The notes: generated by a model from the letters alone, not told the origin. 64,000 nt of DNA from Streptomyces sp. MRC013 (GCF_023614235.1 NZ_CP094264.1:4340001-4404000), one strand, 5' to 3'; shown: positions 37,338 to 48,336, counted from the stretch's first letter. Numbers and translations are program-made.

Positions 37338-38327
37338 GTGCTCATCGACACGTACGGCCGTGTGGCCACCGACCTCCGGGTCTCGCTCACGGACCGGTGC
37401 AACCTGCGCTGCACGTACTGCATGCCCGAGGAGGGCCTGCAGTGGCTCGGCAAGCCGGACCTCCTCACCGATGACGAGATCGTCCGCCTCGTGCGGACAG
37501 CCGTCACCGACCTCGGCGTCACCGAGGTCCGCTTCACCGGCGGCGAACCCCTGCTGCGCCCCGGGCTGGTCTCGATCGTCGAGCGGTGCGCGGCCCTGGA
37601 GCCCCGCCCCGGGCTGTCGCTGACCACCAACGGCATCGGCCTGGGCCGCACCGCCACCGCCCTCAGGGACGCCGGCCTCGACCGGGTCAACGTCTCCCTG
37701 GACACGCTGCGGCCCGACGTCTTCAAGGCCCTCACCCGCCGCGACCGCCACCACGACGTCCTGGAGGGCCTGGCCGCCGCCCGGGACGCCGGCCTCACCC
37801 CCGTCAAGGTCAACACCGTGCTGATGCCGGGGCTCAACGGCGACGAGGCCCCCGACCTGCTCGCCTGGGCCGTCGCCCACGACTACGAACTGCGCTTCAT
37901 CGAGCAGATGCCCCTCGACGCCCAGCACGGCTGGAAGCGCGACGGCATGATCACCGCCGGGGACGTCCTCGCCTCCCTGCGGACCCGCTTCACGCTCACC
38001 CCCGAGGGCGACGCGGAGCGCGGCTCCGCGCCCGCCGAACGGTGGGTCGTCGACGGCGGACCGCACCGCGTCGGTGTGATCGCCTCCGTCACCCGCCCGT
38101 TCTGCCGCGCGTGCGACCGCACCCGGCTCACCGCCGACGGCCAGGTCCGCACCTGCCTCTTCGCCCGCGAGGAGACCGACCTGCGCGGCGCGCTGCGCTC
38201 CGGGGCGCCGGACGGGGAGATCGCCCGCCTCTGGCGGCAGGCCATGTGGGGCAAGAAGGCCGGTTCCGGCCTGGACGACCCCGGGTTCCTCCAGCCCGAC
38301 CGCCCGATGTCAGCGATCGGCGGCTGA
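37338..38327 (+). CDS. moaA: GTP 3',8-cyclase MoaA
   Basis: Radical SAM enzyme of the first step of molybdenum cofactor synthesis. The 329 residues contain the N-terminal [4Fe-4S] motif DRCNLRCTYCMPEEG near residue 22, FTGGEPLLRPGL, and the C-terminal cluster Cys residues in FCRACDRTRLTADGQVRTCL. It ends with the essential AIGG tail. GTG start at VLIDTYGRVATDLRVSLTDRC. No other moa genes are adjacent. Its 3' end overlaps the convergent small gene by 18 bases. Confidence 0.94.
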   Translation: MLIDTYGRVATDLRVSLTDRCNLRCTYCMPEEGLQWLGKPDLLTDDEIVRLVRTAVTDLGVTEVRFTGGEPLLRPGLVSIVERCAALEPRPGLSLTTNGIGLGRTATALRDAGLDRVNVSLDTLRPDVFKALTRRDRHHDVLEGLAAARDAGLTPVKVNTVLMPGLNGDEAPDLLAWAVAHDYELRFIEQMPLDAQHGWKRDGMITAGDVLASLRTRFTLTPEGDAERGSAPAERWVVDGGPHRVGVIASVTRPFCRACDRTRLTADGQVRTCLFAREETDLRGALRSGAPDGEIARLWRQAMWGKKAGSGLDDPGFLQPDRPMSAIGG

Positions 38328-38555
38328 CCCCGGTCCCGGCGGCGCCTCCCACTCGGCCAGCGCCACGACGTCCTTCAGGAACCCGCGCGCACCGAGGAAG
38401 TGCGACAGGTGCTCCCGGTGCTCCTCGCACGCCAGCCACGTCTTGCGGCGCTCGGGGGAGTGCAGCTTCGGGTTGTTCCACGCCAGGACCCACACGGCGG
38501 CGGTCCGGCAGCCCTTGGCGGAACAGATCGGGGGATTCTCGTCGCTCACAGCCAT
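38310..38555 (-). CDS. Small conserved Cys/His protein
   Basis: An 81-residue cytoplasmic protein with CSAKGCRTAAVWVLAWNNPKLH and TWLACEEHREHLSHFL. The spacing of Cys and His suggests one zinc site. I know similar Streptomyces proteins only as conserved hypotheticals. The ATG at 38555 was chosen because the upstream extension is low-complexity. It overlaps the end of moaA by 18 bases in the opposite direction. Confidence 0.75.
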   Translation of the reverse strand: MAVSDENPPICSAKGCRTAAVWVLAWNNPKLHSPERRKTWLACEEHREHLSHFLGARGFLKDVVALAEWEAPPGPGSAADR

Positions 38556-38582
38556 GTCCCAACAACCACGTACGGACAAAAG

Positions 38583-38619
38583 CGACGCCGGGCAGCCACG
38601 GGGGAGCTGCCCGGCGTCG
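38583..38619 (-). terminator. Intrinsic terminator after the DUF3099 gene
   Basis: Perfect 14-bp inverted repeat (arms 38583-38596 and 38606-38619); on the minus strand it is followed by CTTTTG, giving a short U tail. Confidence 0.82.
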
Positions 38620-38766
38620 GTCCGTCGCTCCGACGGGGGATGCGGAGCGCCTACGCAGTATGTCACGCACAGCCCGGCCGGGTGCACCGGAACCCGCTAT
38701 TGATCCGGCCCTCCGGCGGGTCCCCGGACCGCGGGCACGGCGCACCTCCACGCGCCCGCGGCGGGC

Positions 38767-39156
38767 TCAGCCCCGCCCGGCCCCCGCCTCCCCGGCCCCC
38801 GCCTCCCCGGACCGCCCGCCGTCGGTCTGCCCCGCGTCCTCCGCCCGGGGCCCCGGCGCCTCCAGCACCGGGTGCGCCACGGGGGGAGCCGACACGAACG
38901 TGGACGGCGGCTTCGGCGCCGTCTCCCGCCCGGCGTTGGCGACGACCACCGCGACGTACGGCAGGACGACGCCGAGTACCAGCGCCACGACCGCCACGTG
39001 CCGCTCGACGTTCCACAGCGCCGCCGCCGCGATCACCGACGCGGTACGGACCGACATCGAGATCACGTACCGCCGCTGCCTGCCGCGGACGTCGTCCGCC
39101 AACCCCTGCCGGGCACCCGTGATGGTGAAGACCTGGGCACCGCCGTGCTTGTGCAT
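38767..39156 (-). CDS. DUF3099 domain membrane protein
   Basis: A 129-residue protein. The conserved DUF3099 part is residues about 8-85: VFTITGARQGLADDVRGRQRRYVISM followed by two membrane helices. The rest is a Pro/Ala/Gly-rich cytoplasmic tail. Function unknown. I chose the ATG at 39156 (MHKHGGAQVF) because homologues start there. Confidence 0.83.
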   Translation of the reverse strand: MHKHGGAQVFTITGARQGLADDVRGRQRRYVISMSVRTASVIAAAALWNVERHVAVVALVLGVVLPYVAVVVANAGRETAPKPPSTFVSAPPVAHPVLEAPGPRAEDAGQTDGGRSGEAGAGEAGAGRG

Positions 39157-39340
39157 CGCGTTCCACCGCCGACCTCGCGCGCCGGTCGCTCCTCGGACCG
39201 GACCTCCTTCCACGGTACGCCCGCGGCGACGGCTCCGGCCCGCCCCTCCCCACGTACGGACGCCGCCGACGTGCGCCCCGCGCGCCGTGGGCCGAAACTG
39301 TCAGGGACTGCTCACGTCGATCCGTTCCGAGGAGGCAGCC

Positions 39341-39619
39341 ATGGGCTGGTTGTGGGCGATTATCGTGGGACTCGTGCTGGGCCTGCTGGCCAAGGCCATC
39401 ATTCCGGGCAAGCAGCACAGCCCACTCTGGCTGATCACTATCTTCGGCATCATCGGCGGCCTCGTCGGCAACGCCTTGGCCCGGGCCTTCGGGATCGAGG
39501 CGACCCCCGGCATCGACTGGGGGCGCCACGCCCTCCAGGTCGCCGCCGCGGTGATCACCGTCGGTCTCGGCGACATGCTGTACATGGCCATGCGCGGCGG
39601 TCGCCGCCAGCGCGCCTGA
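39341..39619 (+). CDS. GlsB/YeaQ/YmgE family stress-response membrane protein
   Basis: A 92-residue transglycosylase-associated-protein-like membrane protein with three helices: GWLWAIIVGLVLGLLAKAII, the Gly-rich LITIFGIIGGLVGNALA, and a third near residue 70. The family is induced by stress in several bacteria; the molecular role is unknown. The ATG has GGAGG six bases upstream. Confidence 0.9.
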   Translation: MGWLWAIIVGLVLGLLAKAIIPGKQHSPLWLITIFGIIGGLVGNALARAFGIEATPGIDWGRHALQVAAAVITVGLGDMLYMAMRGGRRQRA

Positions 39620-39676
39620 TCGGCCGAGGCACCCGGTCCCGGGGCCGGCCGGCCCGGCGGGTGCCGGCACGAACGG

Positions 39677-39710
39677 GGGCGGCCCGGGGACGTGAGCCCC
39701 CGGGCCGCCC
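39677..39710. terminator. Bidirectional hairpin between glsB-like gene and tyrS
   Basis: Perfect 13-bp inverted repeat (arms 39677-39689 and 39698-39710, eight-base loop) between convergent genes. Confidence 0.75.
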
Positions 39711-39725
39711 GGCCGCCCGGACCGC

Positions 39726-40994
39726 TCAGCCGGCCGTGACCTCGACCGCCGCCAGGTTCTTCTTGCCCCGGCGCAGGACGAGCCAGCGCCCGTGCAGCAG
39801 ATCGCCGGCGGACACCTCGGCGTCCTCGGCGGTCACCTTCACGTTGTTCACGTAGGCGCCGCCCTCCTTCACCGTGCGCCGTGCCGCCGACTTGCTCGGC
39901 ACCAGGCCGGCCTCGGCGAACAGGTCCACCACCGGACCCGGTCCCGGGACCACCGCCCGCGGCAGCTCCGACAGCGCCGCCGACAGCGTCGCCTCGTCCA
40001 GCTCGGCGAGCTCGCCCTGGCCGAACAGCGCCTTCGACGCGGCGACCACGGCGGCGCACTGCTCCGCGCCGTGCACCAGCGTCGTCAGCTCCTCGGCCAG
40101 CGCGCGCTGCGCCGCGCGGGCCTGCGGGCGCTCCTCGGTGGCCCCCTCCAGCTCCTCCAGCTCCTCACGGCCCCTGAAGCTGAGGATCCGCATGTACCGC
40201 GAGACGTCCCGGTCGTCCACGTTCAGCCAGAACTGGTAGAACGCGTACGGCGTGGTCATCTCCGGGTCCAGCCAGACGGCGCCGCCCTCGGTCTTGCCGA
40301 ACTTGGTGCCGTCCGCCTTCGTCATCAGCGGCGTCGCCAGCGCGTGGACCTCCGCCTCCGGCTCCAGGCGGTGGATCAGGTCGAGCCCGGCCGTGAGGTT
40401 GCCCCACTGGTCGCTGCCGCCCTGCTGGAGGACGCAGCCGTACCGCCGGTACAGCTCCAGGAAGTCCATGCCCTGCAGCAGCTGGTACGAGAACTCGGTG
40501 TAGCTGATCCCCTGCTCGGACTCCAGACGCCGGGCCACCGAGTCCTTGGTGAGCATCCGGTTGACCCGGAAGTGCTTGCCGATGTCCCGCAGGAACTCGA
40601 TGGCGGACATCCCGCCCGTCCAGTCGAGGTTGTTGACCATGGTGGCCGCGTTGTCGCCCTCGAAGACCAGGAACGGCTCGATCTGCGAGCGCACCCGCTC
40701 CACCCACACCGCGACCGTCTCCGGGGAGTTCAGCGTGCGCTCGGCGGTCGGCTTGGGGTCGCCGATCTGCCCCGTCGCCCCGCCCACCAGCGCCAGCGGG
40801 CGGTGGCCCGCCAACTGGAGCCGGCGCATGGTCAGCACCTGTACCAGGTGTCCCACGTGCAGGCTGGGGGCGGTCGGGTCGAAGCCGCAATAGAAGGTGA
40901 CGGGACCGTCCGCGAGAGCCCCGCGCAGGGCCTCCTCGTCGGTGGACTGGGCGAACAGCCCGCGCCACTTGAGCTCGTCGACGATGTCCGTCAC
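39726..40994 (-). CDS. tyrS: Tyrosine-tRNA ligase
   Basis: Class I aminoacyl-tRNA synthetase charging tRNA-Tyr. The 422-residue protein has [18 protein letters not shown] with the HIGH-type motif near residue 47, the tyrosine-binding QGGSDQWGN, the KMSKS-equivalent KFGKT near residue 230, and a C-terminal S4 RNA-binding domain ([21 protein letters not shown]). GTG start with GGAGG nine bases upstream and its own TAGACT promoter box. Confidence 0.96.
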   Translation of the reverse strand: MTDIVDELKWRGLFAQSTDEEALRGALADGPVTFYCGFDPTAPSLHVGHLVQVLTMRRLQLAGHRPLALVGGATGQIGDPKPTAERTLNSPETVAVWVERVRSQIEPFLVFEGDNAATMVNNLDWTGGMSAIEFLRDIGKHFRVNRMLTKDSVARRLESEQGISYTEFSYQLLQGMDFLELYRRYGCVLQQGGSDQWGNLTAGLDLIHRLEPEAEVHALATPLMTKADGTKFGKTEGGAVWLDPEMTTPYAFYQFWLNVDDRDVSRYMRILSFRGREELEELEGATEERPQARAAQRALAEELTTLVHGAEQCAAVVAASKALFGQGELAELDEATLSAALSELPRAVVPGPGPVVDLFAEAGLVPSKSAARRTVKEGGAYVNNVKVTAEDAEVSAGDLLHGRWLVLRRGKKNLAAVEVTAG

Positions 40995-41034
40995 GGGTCC
41001 CCTGCCTCCTCGATGCGTGTCTGCCGGTGCGGTC

Positions 41035-41040
41035 AGTCTA
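41035..41040 (-). promoter_or_regulatory. -10 box of tyrS
   Basis: TAGACT on the minus strand lies in the 52 bases between the tldE stop and the tyrS start, giving tyrS its own short-leader transcript. No T-box is present. Confidence 0.5.
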
Positions 41041-41046
41041 GGGGCG

Positions 41047-42438
41047 TCACACGCCCCGGCTGACCGAGCTCATGTGGAAGTCCGGCACCCGCAGCGGCGG
41101 CATCGCGGCCCGGGTGAACCAGTCGCCCCACTCCCGCGGCAGCGTCCGCTCCGTCCGCCCCGCCTCCGAGACGCGCCCGAGCAGGTCCACCGGCGACTCG
41201 TTGAACCGGAAGTTGTTCACCTCCGCGACCACCTCCCCGTCCTCGACCAGGTACACCCCGTCCCGGGTCAGGCCGGTCAGCAGCAGCGTCGCCGGGTCGA
41301 CCTCGCGGATGTACCACAGGCACGTCAGCAGCAGCCCCCGCCCGGTCGAGGCCACCATCTCCTCCAGCGACCGGCCGTCCCCGCCCTCCAGGACCAGGTT
41401 GCCCGCGCCGGGGGCCACCGGCGACCCGGTCAGCGCCGCGCTGTGCCGGGTCGCGACCAGCCGCTCCAGCCGGCCCTCCCGGATCCAGTGGACCGGCTCC
41501 AACGGCAGCCCGTTGTCGAACACCGACGCGTCGTCGCCCGACGCGTGCGCGATCACGAACGGCGCCGACTCCAGACCGGGTTCCGCCGGGTCGCTGCGCA
41601 GCGTCAGCGGCAGCGTCGCCAGCCGCTCCCCGACCCGGGTGCCGCCGCCCGGCCGGGAGAACACCGTCCGGCCCTCCGCCGCGTCCCGGGCCGCCGCCGA
41701 CCACTGCTGGTAGACCAGCAGGTCCGCCACCGCCGTCGGCGGCAGCAGCGTCTCGTACCGCCCCGCCGGAAGCTCCACCCTGCGCCGCGCCCACTCCAGC
41801 CGTCGCGCCAGTCCCTCGTCCATCGCCAGCGGGTCCACGTCCGCGAAGTCCCGGGTGGCCCGCCCGGCCCACGCCGAACGGGTGCGGTCCGGCGACTTCG
41901 CGTTCAGCTCCAGCGTCCCGTTCGGCTGGTCGTGCCGCAGCCGCAGCCCCGTCGACGTGCCCAGGTACGTGGAGGTCATCGCGTGGCTGGCGAACCCGTA
42001 CAGCTCCCGGCCCCCGGCACGGGCCCGGCCGAAGGCCTCGCCCAGCGCCGGCGCGAAGTCCCCGAACACCGCCGGCGACGTCTCCGCCGGCGCCTCGCGG
42101 AAGCCCGGTGACTCCGGGGCCCCGGCCACCAGCGGCTGCGCGTCCTCGGCGGGTCCCGCCGCGCGGGCCGCCGCCTCCGCCGCCCGCACCAGCGGCTCCA
42201 GCTCCTCGGCGGTCACCGCCGAGCGGGACACGACGCCCGACGCCGTGCCCTCGGCCCCGTCGACCGTCGCGACGACGGTGAGGGTGCGGCCCCTCGTGAC
42301 GCCATTGGTGGTCAGGGCGTTCCCGGCCCAGCGCAGGTTCGCGGAGGAGTGCTCGTCCGCGAGGACGACGCACCCGTCGGCGCGGGACAACTCCAGCGCC
42401 CGCTCGACGATCTCGTACGGCTTGCTCACGCCACTCAT
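41047..42438 (-). CDS. tldE: TldD/PmbA family protein, TldE-type subunit
   Basis: A 463-residue protein of the TldD/TldE metalloprotease complex; this is the subunit without the zinc motif. Typical are the N-terminal [32 protein letters not shown] [15 protein letters not shown], and the C-terminal [28 protein letters not shown]. The complex clears unfolded peptides and can mature modified peptides. The ATG and its GGAGG ribosome site lie in a duplicated 31-base segment shared with the end of tldD. Confidence 0.88.
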   Translation of the reverse strand: MSGVSKPYEIVERALELSRADGCVVLADEHSSANLRWAGNALTTNGVTRGRTLTVVATVDGAEGTASGVVSRSAVTAEELEPLVRAAEAAARAAGPAEDAQPLVAGAPESPGFREAPAETSPAVFGDFAPALGEAFGRARAGGRELYGFASHAMTSTYLGTSTGLRLRHDQPNGTLELNAKSPDRTRSAWAGRATRDFADVDPLAMDEGLARRLEWARRRVELPAGRYETLLPPTAVADLLVYQQWSAAARDAAEGRTVFSRPGGGTRVGERLATLPLTLRSDPAEPGLESAPFVIAHASGDDASVFDNGLPLEPVHWIREGRLERLVATRHSAALTGSPVAPGAGNLVLEGGDGRSLEEMVASTGRGLLLTCLWYIREVDPATLLLTGLTRDGVYLVEDGEVVAEVNNFRFNESPVDLLGRVSEAGRTERTLPREWGDWFTRAAMPPLRVPDFHMSSVSRGV

Positions 42439-42464
42439 CGACCGGCCTCCCGCGCCGTGTTGAG
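42434..42464. repeat. 31-base direct repeat, copy at the tldE start
   Basis: Identical to 42520-42550. On the minus strand it carries the codons for LNTAREAGR, a GGAGG and an ATGA stop/start overlap; here it ends the micro-ORF and starts tldE. Confidence 0.9.
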
Positions 42465-42524
42465 ACTGTGCTGGCCCGGGGGGCGACCCCCGGACCCCCG
42501 GTGGGTCGTGTTCCGCTCGCTCAT
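42435..42524 (-). CDS. 29-codon micro-ORF bridging tldD and tldE
   Basis: A 29-codon frame (starting MSERNTTHRGSGG, ending LNTAREAGR). Its ATG overlaps the tldD TGA (ATGA), and its own TGA overlaps the tldE ATG (ATGA). GGAGG precedes its ATG. It arose by an 86-base duplication of the tldD end. It probably keeps translational coupling between the two subunits; whether the peptide itself matters is unknown. Confidence 0.5.
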   Translation of the reverse strand: MSERNTTHRGSGGRPPGQHSLNTAREAGR

Positions 42525-42550
42525 CGACCGGCCTCCCGCGCCGTGTTGAG
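42520..42550. repeat. 31-base direct repeat, copy at the tldD end
   Basis: Identical to 42434-42464, 86 bases away. It encodes the last residues of TldD with its stop. Confidence 0.9.
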
Positions 42551-44044
42551 GATGTTCACGCCCCGGAAAAGGGCGGACGGGCAGCCGTGCGAGACCGCCG
42601 CGATCTGGCCCGGCTGGGCCTTGCCGCAGTTGAACGCGCCGCCCAGGACGTACGTCTGCGGGCCGCCGACCTTCTCCAGCGAGCCCCAGAAGTCCGTGGT
42701 CGTCGCCTGGTACGCCACGTCCCGCAGCTGCCCCGCGAGCCGGCCGTTCTCGATCCGGAAGAACCGCTGCCCGGTGAACTGGAAGTTGTACCGCTGCATG
42801 TCGATCGACCACGACCGGTCGCCGACCACGTAGACGCCCCGCTCGACGCCGCCGATCAGGTCCTCCGTCGACAGCCCGCCCGGCTCCGGCAGCAGCGACA
42901 CGTTCGCCATCCGCTGCACCGGCACGTGCGACGGAGAGTCCGCGAACGCGCACCCGTTGGAGCGGCCGAGCCCCGTCAGCCGGGCGATCCGCCGGTCCAG
43001 CTGGTAGCCGACCAGCACCCCGTCCCGCACCAGGTCCCAGGACTGCGCCTCGACGCCCTCGTCGTCGTACCCGATCGTCGCCAGCCCGTGCTCGGCCGTG
43101 CGGTCGCCCGTCACGTTCATCACGGGCGAGCCGTACCGCAGCGTGCCCAGCCGGTCGAAGGTCGCGAACGAGGTGCCCGCGTAGGCCGCCTCGTACCCCA
43201 GCGCCCGGTCCAGCTCGGTGGCGTGCCCGACCGACTCGTGGATCGTCAGCCACAGGTTCGACGGGTCGACGACCAGGTCGTACGTGCCCGCCTCCACGCT
43301 CGGCGCCCGCATCTTCTCGGCCAGCAGCGCCGGGATCTCCTCCAGTTCCGCGTCCCAGTCCCAGCCGGTGCCCGTCAGGTACTCCCAGCCGCGCCCGGCC
43401 GGCGGCGCCAGCGTCCGCATCGACTCGAACTCGCCGCTCGCCGCGTCCACCGCGACCGCCGTGAGCTCCGGGTGCACCCGCACCCGCTGCTGCGTGGTGA
43501 CCGTGCCGGCCGTGTCGGCGTAGAACTTGTTCTCGTGGACGGTCAGCAGCGACGCGTCCACGTGGGCCACGCCCTCCGCGCGCAGCAGCCGCGCGCTCCA
43601 CTCCGCCAGCAGCGCGCTCTTCTCGGCGTCCGGCACGGAGAACGGGTCGACCTCGTACGAGGAGACCCACGTCCGGTCCGCGTGCACCGGCTCGTCCGCC
43701 AGTTCCACCCTCTCGTCACTGCCCGCCGCCGCGATCACCCGCGCCGACAGCTTCGCCATCGCCACCGCCTGGGAGGCGACCTTCGCGGCGGCGTCCATGG
43801 TCAGGTCCACACCGGAGGCGAACCCCCACGCCCCGTCGTGCACCACCCGCACCGCGTACCCGAGGTCCGTCGTGTCCGACGACCCGGCCGGCTTCGCGTC
43901 CCGCAGCCGCCAGGAGGCGCTGCGCACCCGCTCGAAGCGGAAGTCGGCGTGCTCGGCGCCCAGCGCCCTGGCCCGCGCGAGCGCCGCGTCGGCGAGCGCC
44001 CGCAGGGGCAGGGCGAGAAACGCCTCATCGATGTCATGGGCCAC
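42521..44044 (-). CDS. tldD: TldD/PmbA family metalloprotease, TldD subunit
   Basis: A 507-residue catalytic subunit of the TldD/TldE protease. The zinc-binding HESVGHATELDRALG (HExxxH) is near residue 270; the C terminus has VLGGAFNCGKAQPGQIAAVSHGCPSALFRGVNILNT with conserved Cys and His. It starts with an ATG 277 bases from the DUF397 gene. It acts in the cytoplasm together with the next gene product. Confidence 0.92.
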   Translation of the reverse strand: MAHDIDEAFLALPLRALADAALARARALGAEHADFRFERVRSASWRLRDAKPAGSSDTTDLGYAVRVVHDGAWGFASGVDLTMDAAAKVASQAVAMAKLSARVIAAAGSDERVELADEPVHADRTWVSSYEVDPFSVPDAEKSALLAEWSARLLRAEGVAHVDASLLTVHENKFYADTAGTVTTQQRVRVHPELTAVAVDAASGEFESMRTLAPPAGRGWEYLTGTGWDWDAELEEIPALLAEKMRAPSVEAGTYDLVVDPSNLWLTIHESVGHATELDRALGYEAAYAGTSFATFDRLGTLRYGSPVMNVTGDRTAEHGLATIGYDDEGVEAQSWDLVRDGVLVGYQLDRRIARLTGLGRSNGCAFADSPSHVPVQRMANVSLLPEPGGLSTEDLIGGVERGVYVVGDRSWSIDMQRYNFQFTGQRFFRIENGRLAGQLRDVAYQATTTDFWGSLEKVGGPQTYVLGGAFNCGKAQPGQIAAVSHGCPSALFRGVNILNTAREAGR

Positions 44045-44260
44045 AGGTGGAGATCCCTTCTGCCGCTTGTCGGTGACGACCGTCCCGGGCAGTGAACCAC
44101 GTCCGGCCCGCGGGGCTCCCGCGGAACGGGCTCACGGGGAGGGAAACCGGCGGCGAGGGGGTGGGGGAGGGACGGCGGCGTACGGCTCGACGCGCTCGAC
44201 CGGCTCGGCCTGTCGGCCTGTTCGGTGAGGACGGGCGGGGCAGGGCGTGCGGGTACGGAA

Positions 44261-44301
44261 CGGCGGGCGGGTACGGGAGCAGTTCCCGTACCCGCCCGCC
44301 G
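44261..44301 (-). terminator. Terminator of the XRE-DUF397 operon
   Basis: Perfect 18-bp inverted repeat (arms 44261-44278 and 44284-44301, five-base loop), 20 bases beyond the DUF397 stop. The rest of 44045-44321 holds no gene that I can support. Confidence 0.82.
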
Positions 44302-44321
44302 GCGTCACGTGCGACGCGGGC

Positions 44322-44516
44322 TCAGCCGTCCAGGGGCATGTCGGCCGCGAGTGTGGTGAAGGCCGTCCAGGCGGTCGGGGTGACGGCGAGGGCGCGGATC
44401 TCCGTGTCCTTGGAGTCGCGTACGTGGACTGTTGCGGGACTCATGGCGACCTCGACGCAGTTGCCGCCACCACTGCCGCTGTAGCTGCTTTTGAACCAGG
44501 CCAGTTCGGTGCTCAT
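44322..44516 (-). CDS. DUF397 domain protein (BldB-like)
   Basis: A 64-residue DUF397 protein: LAWFKSSYSGSGGGNCVEVA, VHVRDSKD and a final TAWTAFTTLAAD, all hallmark parts. In streptomycetes such proteins pair with DUF5753 XRE regulators in WhiJ/BldB-like modules that affect development and antibiotic production. Its ATG overlaps the stop of the XRE gene as ATGA. Confidence 0.92.
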   Translation of the reverse strand: MSTELAWFKSSYSGSGGGNCVEVAMSPATVHVRDSKDTEIRALAVTPTAWTAFTTLAADMPLDG

Positions 44517-45373
44517 AGCGCTCCTCGCATCTCCCTCAGCAGGTCCACGGTGGCCATACGACTCAGGGCCTGTGACCGCATCTTTCCATAGCGCTGGAGC
44601 ATGGAACTCACCAGTCTCGGCTCGGTCAGCAGAGTGCTGCTGTCGTGTCCTTCGACATATCCGACCCATTGGTGGTTGTCGCGTTCAGCGAGGTACATCT
44701 GGCCGTCGACGCCGGAATGGTCCTCCTGCCGCAGAGGCATGACGAGGATCTCGATGTTCCGTCGGCTGCCCTGTTCCAGGAGGTTGCCGATGACCGCGCG
44801 TGCCACCTCAACACCCCCGAGGTGACGTTCAAGCACCGCTTGTTCGATCAGGAACGAGAACACCGTGTTCGGGCGCTCGGTCAAAAGCCGCTGACGCTCC
44901 TGTCGGGCAGCAACTTGCCTTTCGAACTGCTCCTCCGACAGCGGGGGAACCTGCCGGTCGAAGATCGCCCGGATGTACCCCTCCGGCTGCAGCAGCCCCG
45001 GAATCGCCCGGCACTCGTACGCGTACAGGGAGATCGCCTCCTCCTCGACCCCCGCCCACTGGCGGAACCACGACGCCAGCCCCGCCCTCCGCGTCAGGCT
45101 CCTCGCAGCCGCCGCGAGGACCTTGGCCGCGACCGGACCCAGGGCCTCCTCCGCCCGTGCGGGCAGGTCCGCGGGCGGGAACCGCTTCCCCTGCTCGATC
45201 TTGGCGACGTAGGCGGTCGAGTACCGCACCCGTGGCGCGAACTCCTCCTGCGTCAGCCGGGACTCCTCGCGCAGTGCCTTGAGTACCGCGCCGAAGGTCT
45301 TGAGGCTGTCGGAGATTTCCGCCTCCGCGCCGTTCGCGCCGCCGTTGCCGCCTCCGCCGTGGTCCGCCCTCAT
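44513..45373 (-). CDS. XRE-family regulator with DUF5753 (WhiJ-like)
   Basis: A 286-residue DNA-binding protein. The helix-turn-helix is at residues about 27-80 (FGAVLKALREESRLTQEEFA, YSTAYVAKIEQGKRFP). The DUF5753 domain follows, with IPGLLQPEGYIRAIF, ERPNTVFSFLIEQAVLER and NIEILVMPL. Translationally coupled to the DUF397 gene, forming the standard pair in which DUF397 modulates the regulator. The target operon is unknown. Codon use is less GC-biased than in the core genes around it. Confidence 0.92.
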   Translation of the reverse strand: MRADHGGGGNGGANGAEAEISDSLKTFGAVLKALREESRLTQEEFAPRVRYSTAYVAKIEQGKRFPPADLPARAEEALGPVAAKVLAAAARSLTRRAGLASWFRQWAGVEEEAISLYAYECRAIPGLLQPEGYIRAIFDRQVPPLSEEQFERQVAARQERQRLLTERPNTVFSFLIEQAVLERHLGGVEVARAVIGNLLEQGSRRNIEILVMPLRQEDHSGVDGQMYLAERDNHQWVGYVEGHDSSTLLTEPRLVSSMLQRYGKMRSQALSRMATVDLLREMRGAL

Positions 45374-45850
45374 CGCCGCGTGCCTCCCGTACCCGCGCTT
45401 TCACGCCGTGCTCAATCCCGCCCGACCCGCCCATGGTCACGGGGAGTTACCCATCCGGTCCAGAGTGTGCACCGGTACAGCCGTGCTTGTACGGGTGTCG
45501 TCCCTGTCGGGGGCCGGGAGGGCGCCGGAGCGCGGGGCGCAGGCCGACGCCCCGGGCCCGGGAGGCCGTAACCGTAAGTGTGTTCGCCCGGTGCTTCTCC
45601 GCCACCGGGACCGGAGCTTCCTCGACACCGTCGGCCGGCACGTGCTCAAGCCGGACCCGGCGCCCTATCTGCCGTCGCCACGGGACGGAGTGCTCCACCA
45701 GGCCGTGGACCTCGCCTCCGGCATCGGGGCCCTCGCCGAGTCGGTCGACACCGCGCGGCACGGAGGCGGGTGGAAACGACCGCGGCGGCCGGATGTAGGT
45801 ACTGTCAGGGTTGTGTACGCACAATGTTCCTGCTGCGAGGGGAGCGCGGT
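45374..45850. other. Intergenic region between XRE and toxin-antitoxin genes
   Basis: About 477 bases without a convincing gene. Bases about 45570-45780 on the plus strand translate to protein-like sequence (VLLRHRDRSFLDTVGRHVLK, then a region rich in hydrophobic/charged alternation) without a good start. It may be a gene remnant I cannot name. The last 40 bases hold the toxin-antitoxin promoter region. Confidence 0.35.
45811..45824. promoter_or_regulatory. Putative toxin-antitoxin operator
   Basis: TTGTG and CACAA, separated by TACG, form a palindrome 26 bases upstream of the antitoxin ATG. Phd/YefM antitoxins repress their own promoters through such sites. Confidence 0.45.
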
Positions 45851-47417
<1,567 letters not shown>

Positions 47418-47422
47418 GTCAC

Positions 47423-48190
47423 ATGAGCGGAATTCTCGACGGCAAGCGCGTCCTCGTCACCGGTGTGCTGATGGAGTCCTCCATTGCGTTCCACACCGCG
47501 AAGGTGGCCCAGGAGCAGGGCGCCGAGGTCATCCTGACCGCGTTCCCGCGGCCCACCCTGACCGAGCGCATCGCCAAGAAGCTCCCGAAGCCGGCCAGGG
47601 TCATCGAGCTCGACGTCACCAACGACGAGCACCTGGCCCGGGTCGAGGGCGTCGTCCGCGAGGAGCTCGGCGGCCTCGACGGAGTCGTGCACTCCATCGG
47701 CTTCGCCCCGCAGGACGCGCTCGGCGGCAACTTCCTCCACACGCCGTTCGAGTCGGTGTCCACGGCGATGCACGTCTCGGCGTTCTCGCTGAAGTCGCTG
47801 ACCACGGCCTGCCTGCCCCTGATGGAGGACGGCGGCTCGGTGGTCGGCCTGACCTTCGACGCGCAGTTCGCCTGGCCGCAGTACGACTGGATGGGCCCCG
47901 CCAAGGCCGCCCTGGAGGCCACCAGCCGCTACCTGGCGCGGGACCTCGGCAAGCGGAACGTCCGCTGCAACCTGATCTCCGCCGGCCCGCTCGGCTCGAT
48001 GGCGGCCAAGTCCATCCCGGGCTTCGGGGACCTGGCCAAGGTCTGGGACGAGCGCTCCCCCCTCGCGTGGGACATGACCGATCCGGAGCCCGCCGGCCGC
48101 GGTGTCGTCGCCCTGCTGTCGGACTTCTTCCCGAAGACCACCGGCGAGATCGTCCACGTCGACGGCGGCGTCCACATCATGGGTGCCTGA
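47423..48190 (+). CDS. fabI: Enoyl-ACP reductase FabI/InhA
   Basis: NADH-dependent reduction of trans-2-enoyl-ACP, the last step of each elongation cycle. The 255-residue protein has VTGVLMESSIAFHTAK, HSIGFAPQDALGGNF, and the FabI-type catalytic pair Tyr-x6-Lys in YDWMGPAKAAL. It closely resembles mycobacterial InhA in motif order. Co-transcribed with fabG and followed by a terminator hairpin. Confidence 0.94.
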   Translation: MSGILDGKRVLVTGVLMESSIAFHTAKVAQEQGAEVILTAFPRPTLTERIAKKLPKPARVIELDVTNDEHLARVEGVVREELGGLDGVVHSIGFAPQDALGGNFLHTPFESVSTAMHVSAFSLKSLTTACLPLMEDGGSVVGLTFDAQFAWPQYDWMGPAKAALEATSRYLARDLGKRNVRCNLISAGPLGSMAAKSIPGFGDLAKVWDERSPLAWDMTDPEPAGRGVVALLSDFFPKTTGEIVHVDGGVHIMGA

Positions 48191-48230
48191 CGCTCCGCAC
48201 CCACCCCGTCCGCCCCGGCGTTCCGCCGTC

Positions 48231-48268
48231 GAGGCCGCGCGACCGTCACCCGATCGGCGCGCGGCCTC
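48231..48268 (+). terminator. Terminator of fabG-fabI
   Basis: Perfect 11-bp inverted repeat (arms 48231-48241 and 48258-48268) 40 bases beyond the fabI stop. Confidence 0.65.
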
Positions 48269-48336
48269 GCCGTGCGTGAGGCACACTGGTCGAGCCGGGC
48301 GGCTCCGCCCCCGGTGTCCGGGGAGGAGGTGCGGCC

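Noticed and set aside
35472..38066. 864-codon minus-strand frame over ActP and moaA
   Set aside because: Antisense to two well-supported genes, and low-complexity throughout.
40995..41046. T-box leader before tyrS
   Set aside because: Only 52 bases separate the genes, with a -10 box inside them; there is no room for a T-box.
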